From: an uncultured Marinobacter sp.
GTDB lineage: Bacteria > Pseudomonadota > Gammaproteobacteria > Pseudomonadales > Oleiphilaceae
DNA length: 64,000 nt
Assembly: GCF_913055835.1 (NCBI RefSeq)
Contig: NZ_CAJXKQ010000001.1
Location: 186,001 to 250,000 of the forward strand
Direction of reading: 5' to 3'
Shown: piece by piece, positions 50,054-63,088 of the stretch
Layout of the letters: each line of letters starts with the position of its first letter
Position numbering within the stretch: position 1 is the stretch's first letter
Translations under genes and position numbers: made by a program
The notes under the pieces: generated by a model
Seen by the model: only the letters and a program-made list of their open reading frames with translations
Databases searched by the model: none
What the model was told of the DNA's origin: nothing

Positions 50054-51307
50054 ATGCATATACTGGTTTTGGGCGCAGGCGTTGTGGGCATTACCACGGC
50101 CTGGTATCTGCAGAAGCAGGGGCACCAGGTAACGGTGGTTGATCGCCAGAATAAGGCCGGTCTGGAAACCAGTTATGCCAACGGGGGGCAGATCTCGGTC
50201 TCCCATGCCGAGCCCTGGGCCAATCCATCAGCTCCCCTGAAGGTGTTGAAGTGGCTTACCAAGCCGGACGCCCCGTTGCTGTTCCGGCCAAAGCTGGACC
50301 CGGCCCAATGGCGCTGGGCGCTTTCTTTCCTGGGGCAATGCACTTCGGCCAAGGCCGCTCACAATATCCGCCAGATAGTGAACCTTGGCACCTACAGCCG
50401 TAGCCAGTTGCAGGCTCTTCGCAAGGAAGCCGGAATAGAGTACGACCATCTTGAGAAGGGTATCCTCCATTTCTACACCAATCCGGCCGAGTTTGAAGGC
50501 GCCATGGAGCCGACCCGGATCATGCAGGAGCTGGGTTGTGACAGGCAGGTTATCGATGCCGATCGCGCCGTTGAACTGGAGCCGGCACTCAAGCCGATCC
50601 AGAACCGGATCGCGGGTGCAACCTACACCTCGGAAGATGAATCCGGTGATGCAAGGATGTTCACCCAGAACCTCGCAAAGCGATGCGCAGAGGCCGGTGT
50701 TGAGTTCCGGTACGGGACAGAGATTCTGAGCTTCGAGCGTGCCGGCGAGCGGGTGCTTGGGGTTCAGACTCTCCGTGAAGGCCACCATGAGACTCTGCGC
50801 GCCGACGCCTATGTTCTGAGTATGGGCAGTTTCAGCGCGGCGCTGGCCCGACAGCTTGGCATCTTCCTCAACATATACCCGGCCAAGGGGTATTCGATTA
50901 CCGTGCCGGTGAAAAACGAAGAGGCAGCCTTCAAGGTCAGCCTGACCGACGATGAGTACAAACTGGTTTACTCACGCCTCGGGGATCGAATGCGTGTGGC
51001 GGGAACCGCGGAACTCAGTGGTTACAGCCGGAAACTGAATTACACCCGTTGCCGCGCCATCGTCCGTCGCACTGCGGAAGTCATGCCCGAAGCAGGCTAC
51101 TGGGACCAGGCCGAGTTCTGGACGGGCCTGCGGCCTGCGGCCCCTTCCAATGTGCCATACATCGGGAAAAGCCACTTCGCCAACCTTTACCTGAATACCG
51201 GTCACGGCACCCTGGGCTGGACCCATTCCTGTGGCTCCGCCGCGGCCCTTGCGGACATTATTGATGGTCGCAAGCCTGAGGTGGATTTTACGTTTTCCGG
51301 GCTTTAG
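50054..51307 (+). CDS. dadA: D-amino acid dehydrogenase small subunit
   Basis: A 417-residue FAD enzyme oxidising D-amino acids (D-alanine in particular) to 2-oxo acids at the membrane, with electrons going to the respiratory chain. HILVLGAGVVGITTAWYLQKQG is the FAD loop; NGGQISVSHAEPWANPSAP, GWTHSCGSAAALADI and FWTGLRPAAPSNVPYIG are DadA signatures. CCGGAGGCAAGC precedes the ATG at 50054. DadX alanine racemase is not next to it. It is convergent with the AlkK-like gene across a hairpin terminator. Confidence 0.93.
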   Translation: MHILVLGAGVVGITTAWYLQKQGHQVTVVDRQNKAGLETSYANGGQISVSHAEPWANPSAPLKVLKWLTKPDAPLLFRPKLDPAQWRWALSFLGQCTSAKAAHNIRQIVNLGTYSRSQLQALRKEAGIEYDHLEKGILHFYTNPAEFEGAMEPTRIMQELGCDRQVIDADRAVELEPALKPIQNRIAGATYTSEDESGDARMFTQNLAKRCAEAGVEFRYGTEILSFERAGERVLGVQTLREGHHETLRADAYVLSMGSFSAALARQLGIFLNIYPAKGYSITVPVKNEEAAFKVSLTDDEYKLVYSRLGDRMRVAGTAELSGYSRKLNYTRCRAIVRRTAEVMPEAGYWDQAEFWTGLRPAAPSNVPYIGKSHFANLYLNTGHGTLGWTHSCGSAAALADIIDGRKPEVDFTFSGL

Positions 51308-51316
51308 AAATGAAAA

Positions 51317-51348
51317 AGGGGCCAGATGAAAATCTTCATCTGACCCCT
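51317..51348. terminator. Bidirectional terminator, repeat family member 2
   Basis: AGGGGCCAGATGAA and TTCATCTGACCCCT form a 14-bp stem with one C-A mismatch and a short AATC loop, between dadA and the convergent acyl-CoA synthetase. On the minus strand it is followed by a TTTTT run, so it works best for the synthetase. Same family as 32089-32118. Confidence 0.8.
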
Positions 51349-51368
51349 GGCTCTGGTTTACGGACTGG

Positions 51369-53012
51369 TTACTGCAACTGATCCCGAATCAGCTTCTTGT
51401 TGATCTTGCCAACACTGGTTTTCGGAATATCCTCCACGAAATCAATGTGCTCTGGGATCGCCCATTTGTTGATTTCGCCGCTTTCCACGAACTGCTTCAG
51501 ATGGTTCTGGATATCCCCGGCACTGGCCTGCTCACCGGGCTTCAGGGTCACCAGTGCATGCGGGCGTTCGCCCCATTTCTCATCAGGCACGCCCACCACG
51601 GCAGCACCTGCGACAGCCGGGTGCTGGCTGATCAGGTTCTCCAGGTCCAGGGACGACAGCCACTCACCGCCGGTCTTGATCACGTCCTTGATGCGGTCCT
51701 TGATGGTGATGGTGTTGTCCGGCTCCATGGACGCAACGTCGCCGGTATGCAGCCAGCCACCTTCCCAGAGCTGTTCGCCTTTCTCGGGTTCCTTGAAGTA
51801 ACCCTGGGTGAGCCAGGGCGCGCGGGCCACGATCTCGCCCTTGGCTTCGCCATCGTGGGGTACCGGGTTGCCCTCTGGGTCTACGATTTCCAGTTCAACC
51901 ATGGGCGTTGCAATGCCGGTCTTCACCCGCTTCGCCGTTTGCTGTTCAAGAGGCAGTTCCAGATCTTCGGGGGTGAGGTGGGAAGCGCAGAGCAGTGGGC
52001 AGGTCTCAGACATGCCGTAGGCAGTGTACATCTTGATGCCGAGCCTGGCTCCGGCGTCGCACAGTCCCTTGGTGAGTGCGCTGCCGCCGATCAGCACGTG
52101 CCAGTTGCTCAGGTCTGCGGTCTTGATGGATTCGGTGGCCATCATCATCTGCATGATGGTGGGAACGCAATGGGAGAAGGTGACCTTGTGCTCTTTGATA
52201 AGGTCGACCAGCAACTCCGGCTCATAGCGTCCGGGGTAGACCTGCTTGATGCCCATCATGGTGGCGGCATAGGGAACACCCCAGGCATGCACATGGAACA
52301 TGGGTGTCACCGGCATGTAAACCGATGAAGAGCGCATCAGCGGCATTTCATCGAACGACGCCACGGTGCCGGTCATGGCCAGTGTGTGGAGGACGAGCTG
52401 GCGGTGGCTGAAGTAAACACCCTTGGGGTTGCCGGTGGTACCGGTGGTGTAGAAGGTGGTTGCCACACTGTTTTCGTCGAAATCCGGGAAGTCGAATTTG
52501 TCATCCGCCTTGGCCAGCAGGCTCTCGTACTCGCCGATGGTTTCAACCGGTGCCTGTTGAGCGGCATCGCTGTCGGTGAGCTGAATCCAGGTCTTGACCG
52601 TTTTGATCTCGCCCTTGACGGCTTCAATGATCGGGAGGAAATCATCGTGCACCAGGACCACATCGTCTTCGGCGTGGTTCATGGTGTAAACAATCTGGTC
52701 CGGCGACAGCCGGATGTTGACCGTGTGCAGAATGGCACCAATCATCGGAATGGCAAAGAAACACTCCAGATACCGCGGCGTATCCCAGTCCATCACTGCA
52801 ACCGTATCACCGGGTTTTACACCAGCATCGGTCAGGGCGTTTGCCAGGCGATGGATGCGCTCTACCAGATCGGTGTAAGTGTATTTGCTCCGGTTAGAAT
52901 ACACGATTTCCTGGTCCGGATTGTATCGAGGGCCGGAAAGCAGAAGTCGTTTGATCAACAGGGGGTATTCGTAGGCGTTCTCAGCCGGGGGTAGTATGCG
53001 GGTCTGTGCCAT
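51369..53012 (-). CDS. Medium/long-chain acyl-CoA synthetase (AlkK-like)
   Basis: A 547-residue adenylate-forming enzyme close in length and motifs to AlkK of Pseudomonas alkane degradation. Motifs: TTFYTTGTTGNPKGVYFSHR (P-loop, about 180-199), YGMSETCPLL, GWLHTGDVASMEPDNTITI, RIKDVIKTGGEW and the catalytic Lys in KTSVGKINKK. It activates fatty acids released from alkane or lipid oxidation. AGGAAACAAGCA precedes the ATG. It is a single gene here; no alk cluster is adjacent, so it is assigned by similarity only. Confidence 0.9.
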   Translation of the reverse strand: MAQTRILPPAENAYEYPLLIKRLLLSGPRYNPDQEIVYSNRSKYTYTDLVERIHRLANALTDAGVKPGDTVAVMDWDTPRYLECFFAIPMIGAILHTVNIRLSPDQIVYTMNHAEDDVVLVHDDFLPIIEAVKGEIKTVKTWIQLTDSDAAQQAPVETIGEYESLLAKADDKFDFPDFDENSVATTFYTTGTTGNPKGVYFSHRQLVLHTLAMTGTVASFDEMPLMRSSSVYMPVTPMFHVHAWGVPYAATMMGIKQVYPGRYEPELLVDLIKEHKVTFSHCVPTIMQMMMATESIKTADLSNWHVLIGGSALTKGLCDAGARLGIKMYTAYGMSETCPLLCASHLTPEDLELPLEQQTAKRVKTGIATPMVELEIVDPEGNPVPHDGEAKGEIVARAPWLTQGYFKEPEKGEQLWEGGWLHTGDVASMEPDNTITIKDRIKDVIKTGGEWLSSLDLENLISQHPAVAGAAVVGVPDEKWGERPHALVTLKPGEQASAGDIQNHLKQFVESGEINKWAIPEHIDFVEDIPKTSVGKINKKLIRDQLQ

Positions 53013-53103
53013 TGCTTGTTTCCTCTTTCCCAGTTGTTGGTGTTATCGCGAGAAACAGGAATAAATCTGACACAGTTTGGCTGAAACAGGAACCGGTGAA
53101 AGT

Positions 53104-53155
53104 GAAAAAATGCAGAGCGGACGGCGGGTTAGCCAGGCTTTCTGTTCCGCTCTGC
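53104..53155 (-). terminator. Intrinsic terminator after ppnP
   Basis: On the minus strand GCAGAGCGGA (53155-53146) pairs with TCCGCTCTGC (53121-53112) in a perfect 10-bp stem, loop 24 bases, followed by ATTTTTT. It lies 29 bases past the ppnP stop and before the acyl-CoA synthetase gene. Confidence 0.6.
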
Positions 53156-53183
53156 GGACCTTTGGCAAGATCGAAGGCCGGAC

Positions 53184-53465
53184 CTACTCGTAGGTGCAGA
53201 GGTAAGCGGTGTCGATGTCGGTTTTTGCCTTGAAGCTGGCCTGGCCGGCTACGTCAAAACTCTCGCCCGCGCCGTAGGTCATCCACTCTTCCATGCCCGG
53301 CAGCAGGACGGTCAGGGCGCCACTGATGACGGTCATGGTTTCTTTTTTGCTGGTGCCGAACTCATACTCACCCGGGCTGATAACGCCCACCGTGGCGGGC
53401 AGAGTGGAGGTCTGGAAGGCGATGGATTTTGCCTTGCCGTCGAAATATTCATTTACTTTCAGCAT
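53184..53465 (-). CDS. ppnP: Pyrimidine/purine nucleoside phosphorylase (YaiE)
   Basis: A 93-residue cupin-fold protein of the former DUF1255. [47 protein letters not shown] and AYLCTYE are the family pattern. E. coli PpnP splits a broad range of nucleosides to free base and ribose-1-phosphate. CGAGGAGCCCAGC upstream of the ATG gives a ribosome site. It lies 96 bases after mrpG and is probably an independent unit, closed by its own terminator. Confidence 0.93.
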   Translation of the reverse strand: MLKVNEYFDGKAKSIAFQTSTLPATVGVISPGEYEFGTSKKETMTVISGALTVLLPGMEEWMTYGAGESFDVAGQASFKAKTDIDTAYLCTYE

Positions 53466-53561
53466 GTGCTGGGCTCCTCAAATAAGTTTGGGAGCCTACT
53501 ATACGGCAATTTTCTTGAAGTCCAATGACAAAATGCGGATCAGGATCCACGATCAAGGTTT

Positions 53562-53894
53562 TCACTGGTCCCAGGGGTTGCCCTCGGTATTCTCCATGGT
53601 TTTGACACCGATATGCATCGCTGCTTTGGCCAGGATATTTGCACTCACCGGTGCGGTCATCAGCAGAAACACAGTGATAAGGATTTCTGAAATGCCGATT
53701 CCTGCGCCATTGGCACTGAAATAAAACACAGAGCTCAGCATGATCGCGCCAACACCCACTGTTGTGGCTTTTGTTGGGCCATGCAGGCGGGTGAAGAAAT
53801 CCGGAAGTCTGGCAAGACCTATGGCGCCTATCAGGGTAAAAGCGCCACCCAGTATCAGCAGAGCTGATATGAGGTATTCCGCAATCAGGCTCAT
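53562..53894 (-). CDS. mrpG: Na+(K+)/H+ antiporter Mrp subunit G
   Basis: A 110-residue three-helix protein (LISALLILGGAFTLIGAIG, TTVGVGAIMLSSVFYF, ISEILITVFLLMTAPVSANIL). ARLPDFFTRLHGPTKATT is the MrpG signature. It is the last gene of the mrpACDEFG operon. Mrp complexes exchange Na+ or K+ for H+ using the proton gradient and are required for alkaline and salt tolerance. Confidence 0.92.
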   Translation of the reverse strand: MSLIAEYLISALLILGGAFTLIGAIGLARLPDFFTRLHGPTKATTVGVGAIMLSSVFYFSANGAGIGISEILITVFLLMTAPVSANILAKAAMHIGVKTMENTEGNPWDQ

Positions 53895-53933
53895 CGTGAC
53901 ATGTCTCCAGCAAGTGAAGGATAGAAAACGGGA

Positions 53934-54203
53934 CTATTCAATGACACTGCCTCGCTTGAGATACTTGGCCATGGCAACGGTCCCGACAAAGCCCATCACC
54001 GCGATCAGCAGGGCTGCTTCCAGGTACATACGGGTACCCAGGGTGATTCCGAGGAGGATGATCAGAGCAATGGCGTTGATGTAAAGCGTGTCCAGTGCCA
54101 GAACACGATCTGGTGCATCGGGTCCCTTGATCAGCCGGTAGACATTGAGCAATGCGGCCAGAGTCACCATGGCGATCGTGATGTAGAGAGCGACTGTCAT
54201 CAT
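53934..54203 (-). CDS. mrpF: Mrp antiporter subunit F
   Basis: An 89-residue, three-helix protein. VYRLIKGPDAPDRVLALDTLYINAIALI is the MrpF hallmark (Pro-Asp/Arg in the second loop). Its start overlaps the mrpE stop by four bases. A 39-base gap separates it from mrpG. Confidence 0.92.
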   Translation of the reverse strand: MMTVALYITIAMVTLAALLNVYRLIKGPDAPDRVLALDTLYINAIALIILLGITLGTRMYLEAALLIAVMGFVGTVAMAKYLKRGSVIE

Positions 54204-54688
54204 TGGAACATCTCCATCAGTGGCTTCTCATAGCGCTTGTGAATGGCGTCAATGACCTCCTGATCGCTGCCGGCATCCAGAGTATGGATCAGCAGTGTTT
54301 TCTGGTCATCACTGACATCGGCAGATACGGTGCCCGGCGTCAGAGAAATTGTGCTGGCGAGAATTGAAATAGCCAGCGGATGCTCGAGCTGAAGCGGGTA
54401 ACAGACGAAGATCGGTCTTGGCTGGCGCGGACTCAGAATCAGCCGTGCGACAGAGAAACTGGCTACCACAATATCCTTCAACACGATGGCCAGATAAGCA
54501 GGCATCTTCCAGGATTTGATGAATGCCGGTCGCTCAGGCCAGAATCCCTGGGTGATTTGGGGGATCAGCCAGGCGAGAATGATCCCCATCACAACGCTGG
54601 CTCCGGATACTCCATCGCTCAGCAACTGCCAGGTCGTAAAAAGGATCAGGCTTAACCAGGGTTGCGGAAAACTCAATCGATCAAGCAT
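54200..54688 (-). CDS. mrpE: Mrp antiporter subunit E
   Basis: A 162-residue protein with two or three N-terminal membrane helices and a soluble C-terminal domain. TWQLLSDGVSGASVVMGIILAWLIPQ and SISILASTISLTPGTVSADVSDDQKTLLIHTLD are MrpE signatures (TLTPGT-type motif in the second). Overlaps mrpD (one base) and mrpF. Confidence 0.92.
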   Translation of the reverse strand: MLDRLSFPQPWLSLILFTTWQLLSDGVSGASVVMGIILAWLIPQITQGFWPERPAFIKSWKMPAYLAIVLKDIVVASFSVARLILSPRQPRPIFVCYPLQLEHPLAISILASTISLTPGTVSADVSDDQKTLLIHTLDAGSDQEVIDAIHKRYEKPLMEMFQ

Positions 54689-56205
54689 CAGTCATCCTCC
54701 CCGACCACGGGGGTCTGCAAGATGTTGATATAGGCATCGTTGTTAAAGAGTTGGGTCGCCGTCTCATCGGTGTAGCGTGTTATTGGCCCTGCCAGGACCA
54801 CTATCGCAACCGCCAGGGCAGTCAGAGCGCCAGCTGCGACGGAAATCCGGCCGTTGAGGGGGTCAGGTTTTTCCAGATGGCCGTCCACAGTCCGCCAGAA
54901 AACAATACTGCCCGCACGACTGTACGCGATAACGGTCAGGAAGCTGCCAATAAGCAGTACAGACCATAGCCAGGCCATTTCAGTTCCCGACTGCACGGAT
55001 TGCAGAATCAGTACCTTGCCAAAGAATCCACTCAGTGGTGGTAGCCCTGCCGCGGCAACGGCGCCGACCAGAAACAGCACGCTGAGGAAGGTGCGGTTTT
55101 GCATTTTTGGGGCCGTAACGATGCGATCCTGAGCAGAGCCTCTTTGGTTGGCCACCAGCTCCGAGACGAGGAACAGACCACCAACCGTCCAGGTTGTGCT
55201 CAACAAATAGAACAGGGCAGCGGACAGCCCGGCTTCGGAGCCGAGCGATATTGGTGCCAGTAATGTGCCCACGGAAATGATGACCTGCCATGCCACCAGG
55301 GTTTTCAGACTGCCAGAACCAAGCGCTCCTATAACGCCCATGGCGAGGGTGGCCAAGGCAATAGGGAACAGCCAGTCCATGCCCAGATTGGCCAATTCGC
55401 CCGCATCGTCGCCGAAAATCAGCAAATACACGCGCAAAATCGCATAGATGCCAACCTTGGTCATGACTGCAAACAATGCGGCGACCGGAGCCGTGGCTTT
55501 CGAGTAGGCCCTGGGTAGCCAGAAGCATAGAGGCAGAATGGCTGCTTTCAGGCCGAAGACCACGAGAAGCATCATCCCGCCAGCCTTGACAATATTCACG
55601 TCCTCGCCCGAGACCTGGGGAATTTTTACTGCCAGATCGGCCATGTTCAGGGTCCCGGTGACACTGTAGATCATTCCGACACTGATGAGGAAAATGGCGG
55701 AACCGGCGAGATTCAGGACCACGTAGTGCAGGCCGGGGACGGTTCTGACGGTGCCCCCGCCGTGCATCAGCAAGCCATAGGAGGCAATGAGTAACACCTC
55801 GAAGGCAACGAAAAGGTTGAACAGGTCACCGGTGAGGAAGGCAATGTTCAGACCCATGATCTGGAACAGGAACAACGCGTGGAACTGGCGGTTGCCTTCA
55901 TCGGCGCCGCCAATGGCATAGATATGGCAAAACAGTGCCAGCACGGCTGTCATCACCAGCATCAGTGCAGCCAGGCGATCCAGTACCAGAACAATCCCGA
56001 AGGGCGGCTGCCAGTTGCCAAACGCATAGATCCGATAGCTGCCATCGTCTGCCAACACCAGAAGCACGATGGCTGAGACCATGATCAACACAGTTGTTGC
56101 CAGCGCCAGGGTGCGGCGCAGACTGATAGGTGCGTAGCCCATGAAAGCCTGAAGAATGCCACCAAGCAACGGAATCAGAACAGGAGCGGTAAGCCAATGG
56201 TTCAT
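54688..56205 (-). CDS. mrpD: Mrp antiporter subunit D
   Basis: A 505-residue, about 14-helix protein homologous to the antiporter-like subunits of complex I (NuoN/M). The GLNIAFLTGDLFNLFVAFEVLLIASYGLL motif (split 114-142) contains the key glutamate in FEVLL, and FGLKAAILPLCFWLPRAYSKATAPVAAL the key lysine. Forms the proton pathway with MrpA. Overlaps mrpC by four bases at its 5' end. Confidence 0.93.
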   Translation of the reverse strand: MNHWLTAPVLIPLLGGILQAFMGYAPISLRRTLALATTVLIMVSAIVLLVLADDGSYRIYAFGNWQPPFGIVLVLDRLAALMLVMTAVLALFCHIYAIGGADEGNRQFHALFLFQIMGLNIAFLTGDLFNLFVAFEVLLIASYGLLMHGGGTVRTVPGLHYVVLNLAGSAIFLISVGMIYSVTGTLNMADLAVKIPQVSGEDVNIVKAGGMMLLVVFGLKAAILPLCFWLPRAYSKATAPVAALFAVMTKVGIYAILRVYLLIFGDDAGELANLGMDWLFPIALATLAMGVIGALGSGSLKTLVAWQVIISVGTLLAPISLGSEAGLSAALFYLLSTTWTVGGLFLVSELVANQRGSAQDRIVTAPKMQNRTFLSVLFLVGAVAAAGLPPLSGFFGKVLILQSVQSGTEMAWLWSVLLIGSFLTVIAYSRAGSIVFWRTVDGHLEKPDPLNGRISVAAGALTALAVAIVVLAGPITRYTDETATQLFNNDAYINILQTPVVGEDD

Positions 56206-56570
56206 TTACCGGTTACCTCCTCTTCTTCTTCCGGAGCAGGTGATTTGTAGGGCTGCTTGCCATCGACATGATCGTCATCGTTGTCTGCCAGGTTTCGCAG
56301 CGACAACACCACAACGAACGCCGTCATGGCGAAGCCAATCACGATAGCCGTCAGTACCAGCGCCTGTGGCAGTGGGTCTGAGTGGGTAGCTGCAGTGCCG
56401 AGCACTGGCTGCTGGCCCGTCGCTAGGCGACCACTGGAAAACAGGAAGAGGTTCACGCCGTAGGAAAGCATGGTCAGACCGACCACCACGGGGAAGGTGC
56501 GTGACCGCAGAATCAGATAAACGCCGGATGCCGTCAGGGCGCCAATAACCAGTGCGAAAACGAGCTCCAT
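56202..56570 (-). CDS. mrpC: Mrp antiporter subunit C
   Basis: A 122-residue NuoK-like protein with three helices. SRTFPVVVGLTMLSYGVNLFLF and DPLPQALVLTAIVIGFAMTAF are the MrpC signatures; the latter's DPLPQALVLTAIVI motif is diagnostic. An acidic tail (EEEEEVTGK) follows. Overlaps mrpA by one base. Confidence 0.92.
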   Translation of the reverse strand: MELVFALVIGALTASGVYLILRSRTFPVVVGLTMLSYGVNLFLFSSGRLATGQQPVLGTAATHSDPLPQALVLTAIVIGFAMTAFVVVLSLRNLADNDDDHVDGKQPYKSPAPEEEEEVTGK

Positions 56571-59371
56571 TACGCACCCTCCTTTTTACTCTTGATAGCC
56601 GAGTGGGGCGACAGCCGTCCAATACTCACCAGCGCAAGCAAAGTGGCTCCGATAACCGTCAGATAGACGCCGAGATCAAAAACCAGGGCGGAAGCAACCT
56701 CGAATTTTCCTACTACCGGCCAGGTTATGTAGCCGAAGGTGGACGTCAGGAATGGGTAGCCGAAGGCAAAACTTCCGACGCCAGCAATAGTTGCGAACAG
56801 AAGGCCCAGACCAATTACGTTGTGATAACGGAATGGAATCCTGTCCTGGGTCCAGATCATGCCGCTGGCAATGTACTGGAGAATGAGTGCCACCGAGGTG
56901 ATCAGGCCGGCGATGAAGCCGCCGCCAGGCAAGTTGTGGCCTCGCAGGAAAATGAACACCGATACCATCAGAGCCAGTGGTAACATCGGGCGCGCAATCT
57001 GGCGAAGCATCAGCGGATAGGCATCCCGGGTCCACGCGTGCCCCTCGCCATCACTTGGGGGTGGTGTCAGGGCCGTGTTTTTGAGCATGGCGTAAATGCC
57101 GAGGGCGGCAATAGCCAACACGGCGATTTCCCCGAGGGTATCGAAGCCACGGAAGTCCACCAGAATTACGTTGACCACGTTGGTGCCGCCGCCGCCGGTT
57201 TTGCTGTTCTCCAGGAAAAATTCAGAAATTGAACTGAATGGCTGGGTCAGCATGGCGAGCGTGACCAGCGTCATACCGATACCTGCAGCTCCTGCGATCG
57301 CCATGTCCCTCAAACGCCGTTTCATTGGGGTTTCTATCGGAGTCCAGGACGGCATGTAGAAAAGTGCGAGCATCAGAAGAACAATGGTCACAACCTCGAC
57401 AGACAGCTGGGTCATGGCAAGATCCGGCGCCGAGAATCGGGCGAAGGCCAGGGCCACAATCAGGCCCACCACGCTGAGCAGAACCAGTGCATAAAAGCGC
57501 TGCCGATGCACGGTAGCGGTTGCCAGGGCGCAAAGAATAAGGATGCCAGCAGCAATCGTCGTAGGTGCATCAATCGGACTCAATCCGTTCTCCCCGACGA
57601 AAATCCCCAGACCAAGAAGGGGCGCTGCAGCAACAGCAATAACACTGGCGAAAAGCAGCAATGCGTACCGTTGAAGCGAACCATTCTCGATGCGCGTGGT
57701 AACTCTGTTGGCCAGATCGACAACCCGAAGAACCACTGACTCGAAGACAGCTTTTTCGTCAATTTCCTTGAATCGGGCATGGAAGTCGAAGAAACGCTGA
57801 CGCTGGCTGTACATGAGCAGGCCCCCGAAAAAGGCAACGAAACTCATGAGCAACGGAAGGTTGAAGCCATGGTAGACAGAAAGTGTGTATTCTGGCACAT
57901 CACCACCAAGCGTGGCGGACGCAGCGATGTAGAGTAGCGGCCCGACCGAAATTGCGGGGAACACACCTACCATGATGCAGGCAAACACCAGGATCTCCAC
58001 AGGAAACTTCATGTAGCGCGGAGGCTCATGGGGCGGATAGATTGGAAGATCCACCGGTTTGCCATTGAAGAAAACATCGTGGACGAAACGGGCCGAATAC
58101 GCCACCGCGAAGATACCGGCCAGGGTAGCAACAACCGGTGGCAGCCAGGCCAAAAGACCGGGGAGGTTCAGTTCCAGGGATTCGGCAAAGAACATTTCCT
58201 TACTCAGGAAGCCGTTCAGAAGCGGAACACCGGCCATGGAAGAGGCAGCCACCATGGCGAGGGTGGCGGTGTGGGGCATGTAGCGCCACAGGCCGTTGAT
58301 GCGCCGCATATCCCGGGTGCCGGTTTCATGGTCGATGATACCGGCGGCCATAAACAGGGAGGCTTTAAAGGTCGCGTGGTTGATTACATGGAAAACCGCC
58401 GCCACGGCGGCAAGCTGGGTGCCCATGCCAAACAGCAGGGTGATCAGGCCCAGGTGGCTGACCGTTGAATGGGCCAACAGTCCTTTAAGATCATGCTTGA
58501 ACATGGCGACATAGGCGCCAATGAGCAGGGTGGCCATGCCGGTAAAGCTGACCATATAGAACCATTGCTCGGTGCCTGCCAGGGCCGGATAAAGCCGGGC
58601 CATAAGGAAAATGCCGGCTTTGACCATGGTAGCCGAGTGCAGGTAGGCCGACACCGGGGTAGGCGCCTGCATGGCGTGAGGTAGCCAGAAATGGAACGGA
58701 AACTGGGCCGATTTGGTGAACGCGCCCAGCAGAACGAGAGTCAGGGCCACCGGGTACATGGCATGTGCCTTGATCTGGTCACCGGCTGCCAGCACGTCAT
58801 CGAGTTCGAAGCTGCCAACAATGTTGCCGATGATCAGTATGCCGGCCAGCAGCGCCAGGCCACCGCCACCAGTGACCGCAAGCGCCATACGGGCACCGCG
58901 ACGGGCGTCCTGTTTGTGGGTCCAGAAGCTGATCAACAGGAATGACGTCAGGCTGGTCAGTTCCCAGAAAATCATCATCAGCAGCAGATTACTGGAGAGC
59001 ACAATGCCCAACATCGAGCCCTTGAAACAGAGCAGGAGGGCGTAGAACTTGCCGACGTTCTCGTGAGCTTTCAGGTAATAACGAGAGTAGAGAATGATCA
59101 GCAGGCCGATAATCAGGATCAGCAGGGCGAACAGCAGAGACAGTCCGTCCAGCCGGAAGCTGAAGGACAGGCCGAGGGCCGGGAGCCACTCGTAGCTGTG
59201 CAGCACTACACCGCCATCGGCCAGGGTTGCCCAATGAGGGAACAGGGCCGCCAGTGCGATGAGCGCGGGTACGGAAGATGCAACGGCAATCGCCGTTCTG
59301 CCGCCCTGGGCGAAAAGGGGTGCGGCTATGGCACCCAGAAATGGCAGTAAAACAACCAGCGGTAGCGACAT
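56570..59371 (-). CDS. mrpA: Mrp antiporter subunit A, fused A/B form
   Basis: A 933-residue protein with an N-terminal NuoL-like domain (about 1-500), then MrpA-specific helices and a C-terminal part that contains the MrpB domain (IARPMLPLALMVSVFIFLRGHNLPGGGFIAGL). HKQDARRGARMALAVTGGGGLALL, FWELTSLTSFLLISFW and FHFWLPHAMQAPTPVSAYLHSATMVKAG are the proton-site signatures. Fusion of A and B defines the six-gene (group 2, Pha-type) systems. First gene of the operon; the 353-base gap upstream should hold its promoter. Confidence 0.94.
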   Translation of the reverse strand: MSLPLVVLLPFLGAIAAPLFAQGGRTAIAVASSVPALIALAALFPHWATLADGGVVLHSYEWLPALGLSFSFRLDGLSLLFALLILIIGLLIILYSRYYLKAHENVGKFYALLLCFKGSMLGIVLSSNLLLMMIFWELTSLTSFLLISFWTHKQDARRGARMALAVTGGGGLALLAGILIIGNIVGSFELDDVLAAGDQIKAHAMYPVALTLVLLGAFTKSAQFPFHFWLPHAMQAPTPVSAYLHSATMVKAGIFLMARLYPALAGTEQWFYMVSFTGMATLLIGAYVAMFKHDLKGLLAHSTVSHLGLITLLFGMGTQLAAVAAVFHVINHATFKASLFMAAGIIDHETGTRDMRRINGLWRYMPHTATLAMVAASSMAGVPLLNGFLSKEMFFAESLELNLPGLLAWLPPVVATLAGIFAVAYSARFVHDVFFNGKPVDLPIYPPHEPPRYMKFPVEILVFACIMVGVFPAISVGPLLYIAASATLGGDVPEYTLSVYHGFNLPLLMSFVAFFGGLLMYSQRQRFFDFHARFKEIDEKAVFESVVLRVVDLANRVTTRIENGSLQRYALLLFASVIAVAAAPLLGLGIFVGENGLSPIDAPTTIAAGILILCALATATVHRQRFYALVLLSVVGLIVALAFARFSAPDLAMTQLSVEVVTIVLLMLALFYMPSWTPIETPMKRRLRDMAIAGAAGIGMTLVTLAMLTQPFSSISEFFLENSKTGGGGTNVVNVILVDFRGFDTLGEIAVLAIAALGIYAMLKNTALTPPPSDGEGHAWTRDAYPLMLRQIARPMLPLALMVSVFIFLRGHNLPGGGFIAGLITSVALILQYIASGMIWTQDRIPFRYHNVIGLGLLFATIAGVGSFAFGYPFLTSTFGYITWPVVGKFEVASALVFDLGVYLTVIGATLLALVSIGRLSPHSAIKSKKEGA

Positions 59372-62798
<3,427 letters not shown>

Positions 62799-62813
62799 AA
62801 ACGGATTTGAGGG

Positions 62814-62978
62814 TTACCGGGCGGCTTTCAGCGCGTTGGAAATCGCCTCGGCCTCGGCTTCAAGTACCTGACACCGAAGGCTGTTTCCTTGCTGAAGTGC
62901 CTGCTCGATCTGCTTTCGCTTCATGTCGTACAGCTTGCTTAGAATGTCTGCCTGGCTTTGTCTGATCGGTGCATTCAT
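62814..62978 (-). CDS. Small helical hypothetical protein (54 aa)
   Basis: A 54-residue protein, start MNAPIRQSQADILSKLYDMK, ending in EAEAISNALKAAR. The sequence is Gln/Lys/Ala/Glu-rich and should form one amphipathic helix. GGGGAGGTCCGCC precedes the ATG, a strong ribosome site. It is convergent with the DUF21 gene, 15 bases apart. I do not know the family. Below the usual annotation cut-off, so often missed. Confidence 0.62.
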   Translation of the reverse strand: MNAPIRQSQADILSKLYDMKRKQIEQALQQGNSLRCQVLEAEAEAISNALKAAR

Positions 62979-63088
62979 GGCGGACCTCCCCATAGTGACA
63001 CCTGTCGGTATTCTTTACGTTTCAGGCCGAACATTGGCCTTCACCGAAAACAGATGCATAACCCGGGCCATTCAGGCGTTTCCAAACA

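Noticed and set aside
51369..53012. Part of an alk alkane-degradation cluster
   Set aside because: No alkB, alkG/H or alkJ-type neighbour in the surrounding genes; the GMC gene at 1376 is 48 kb away.
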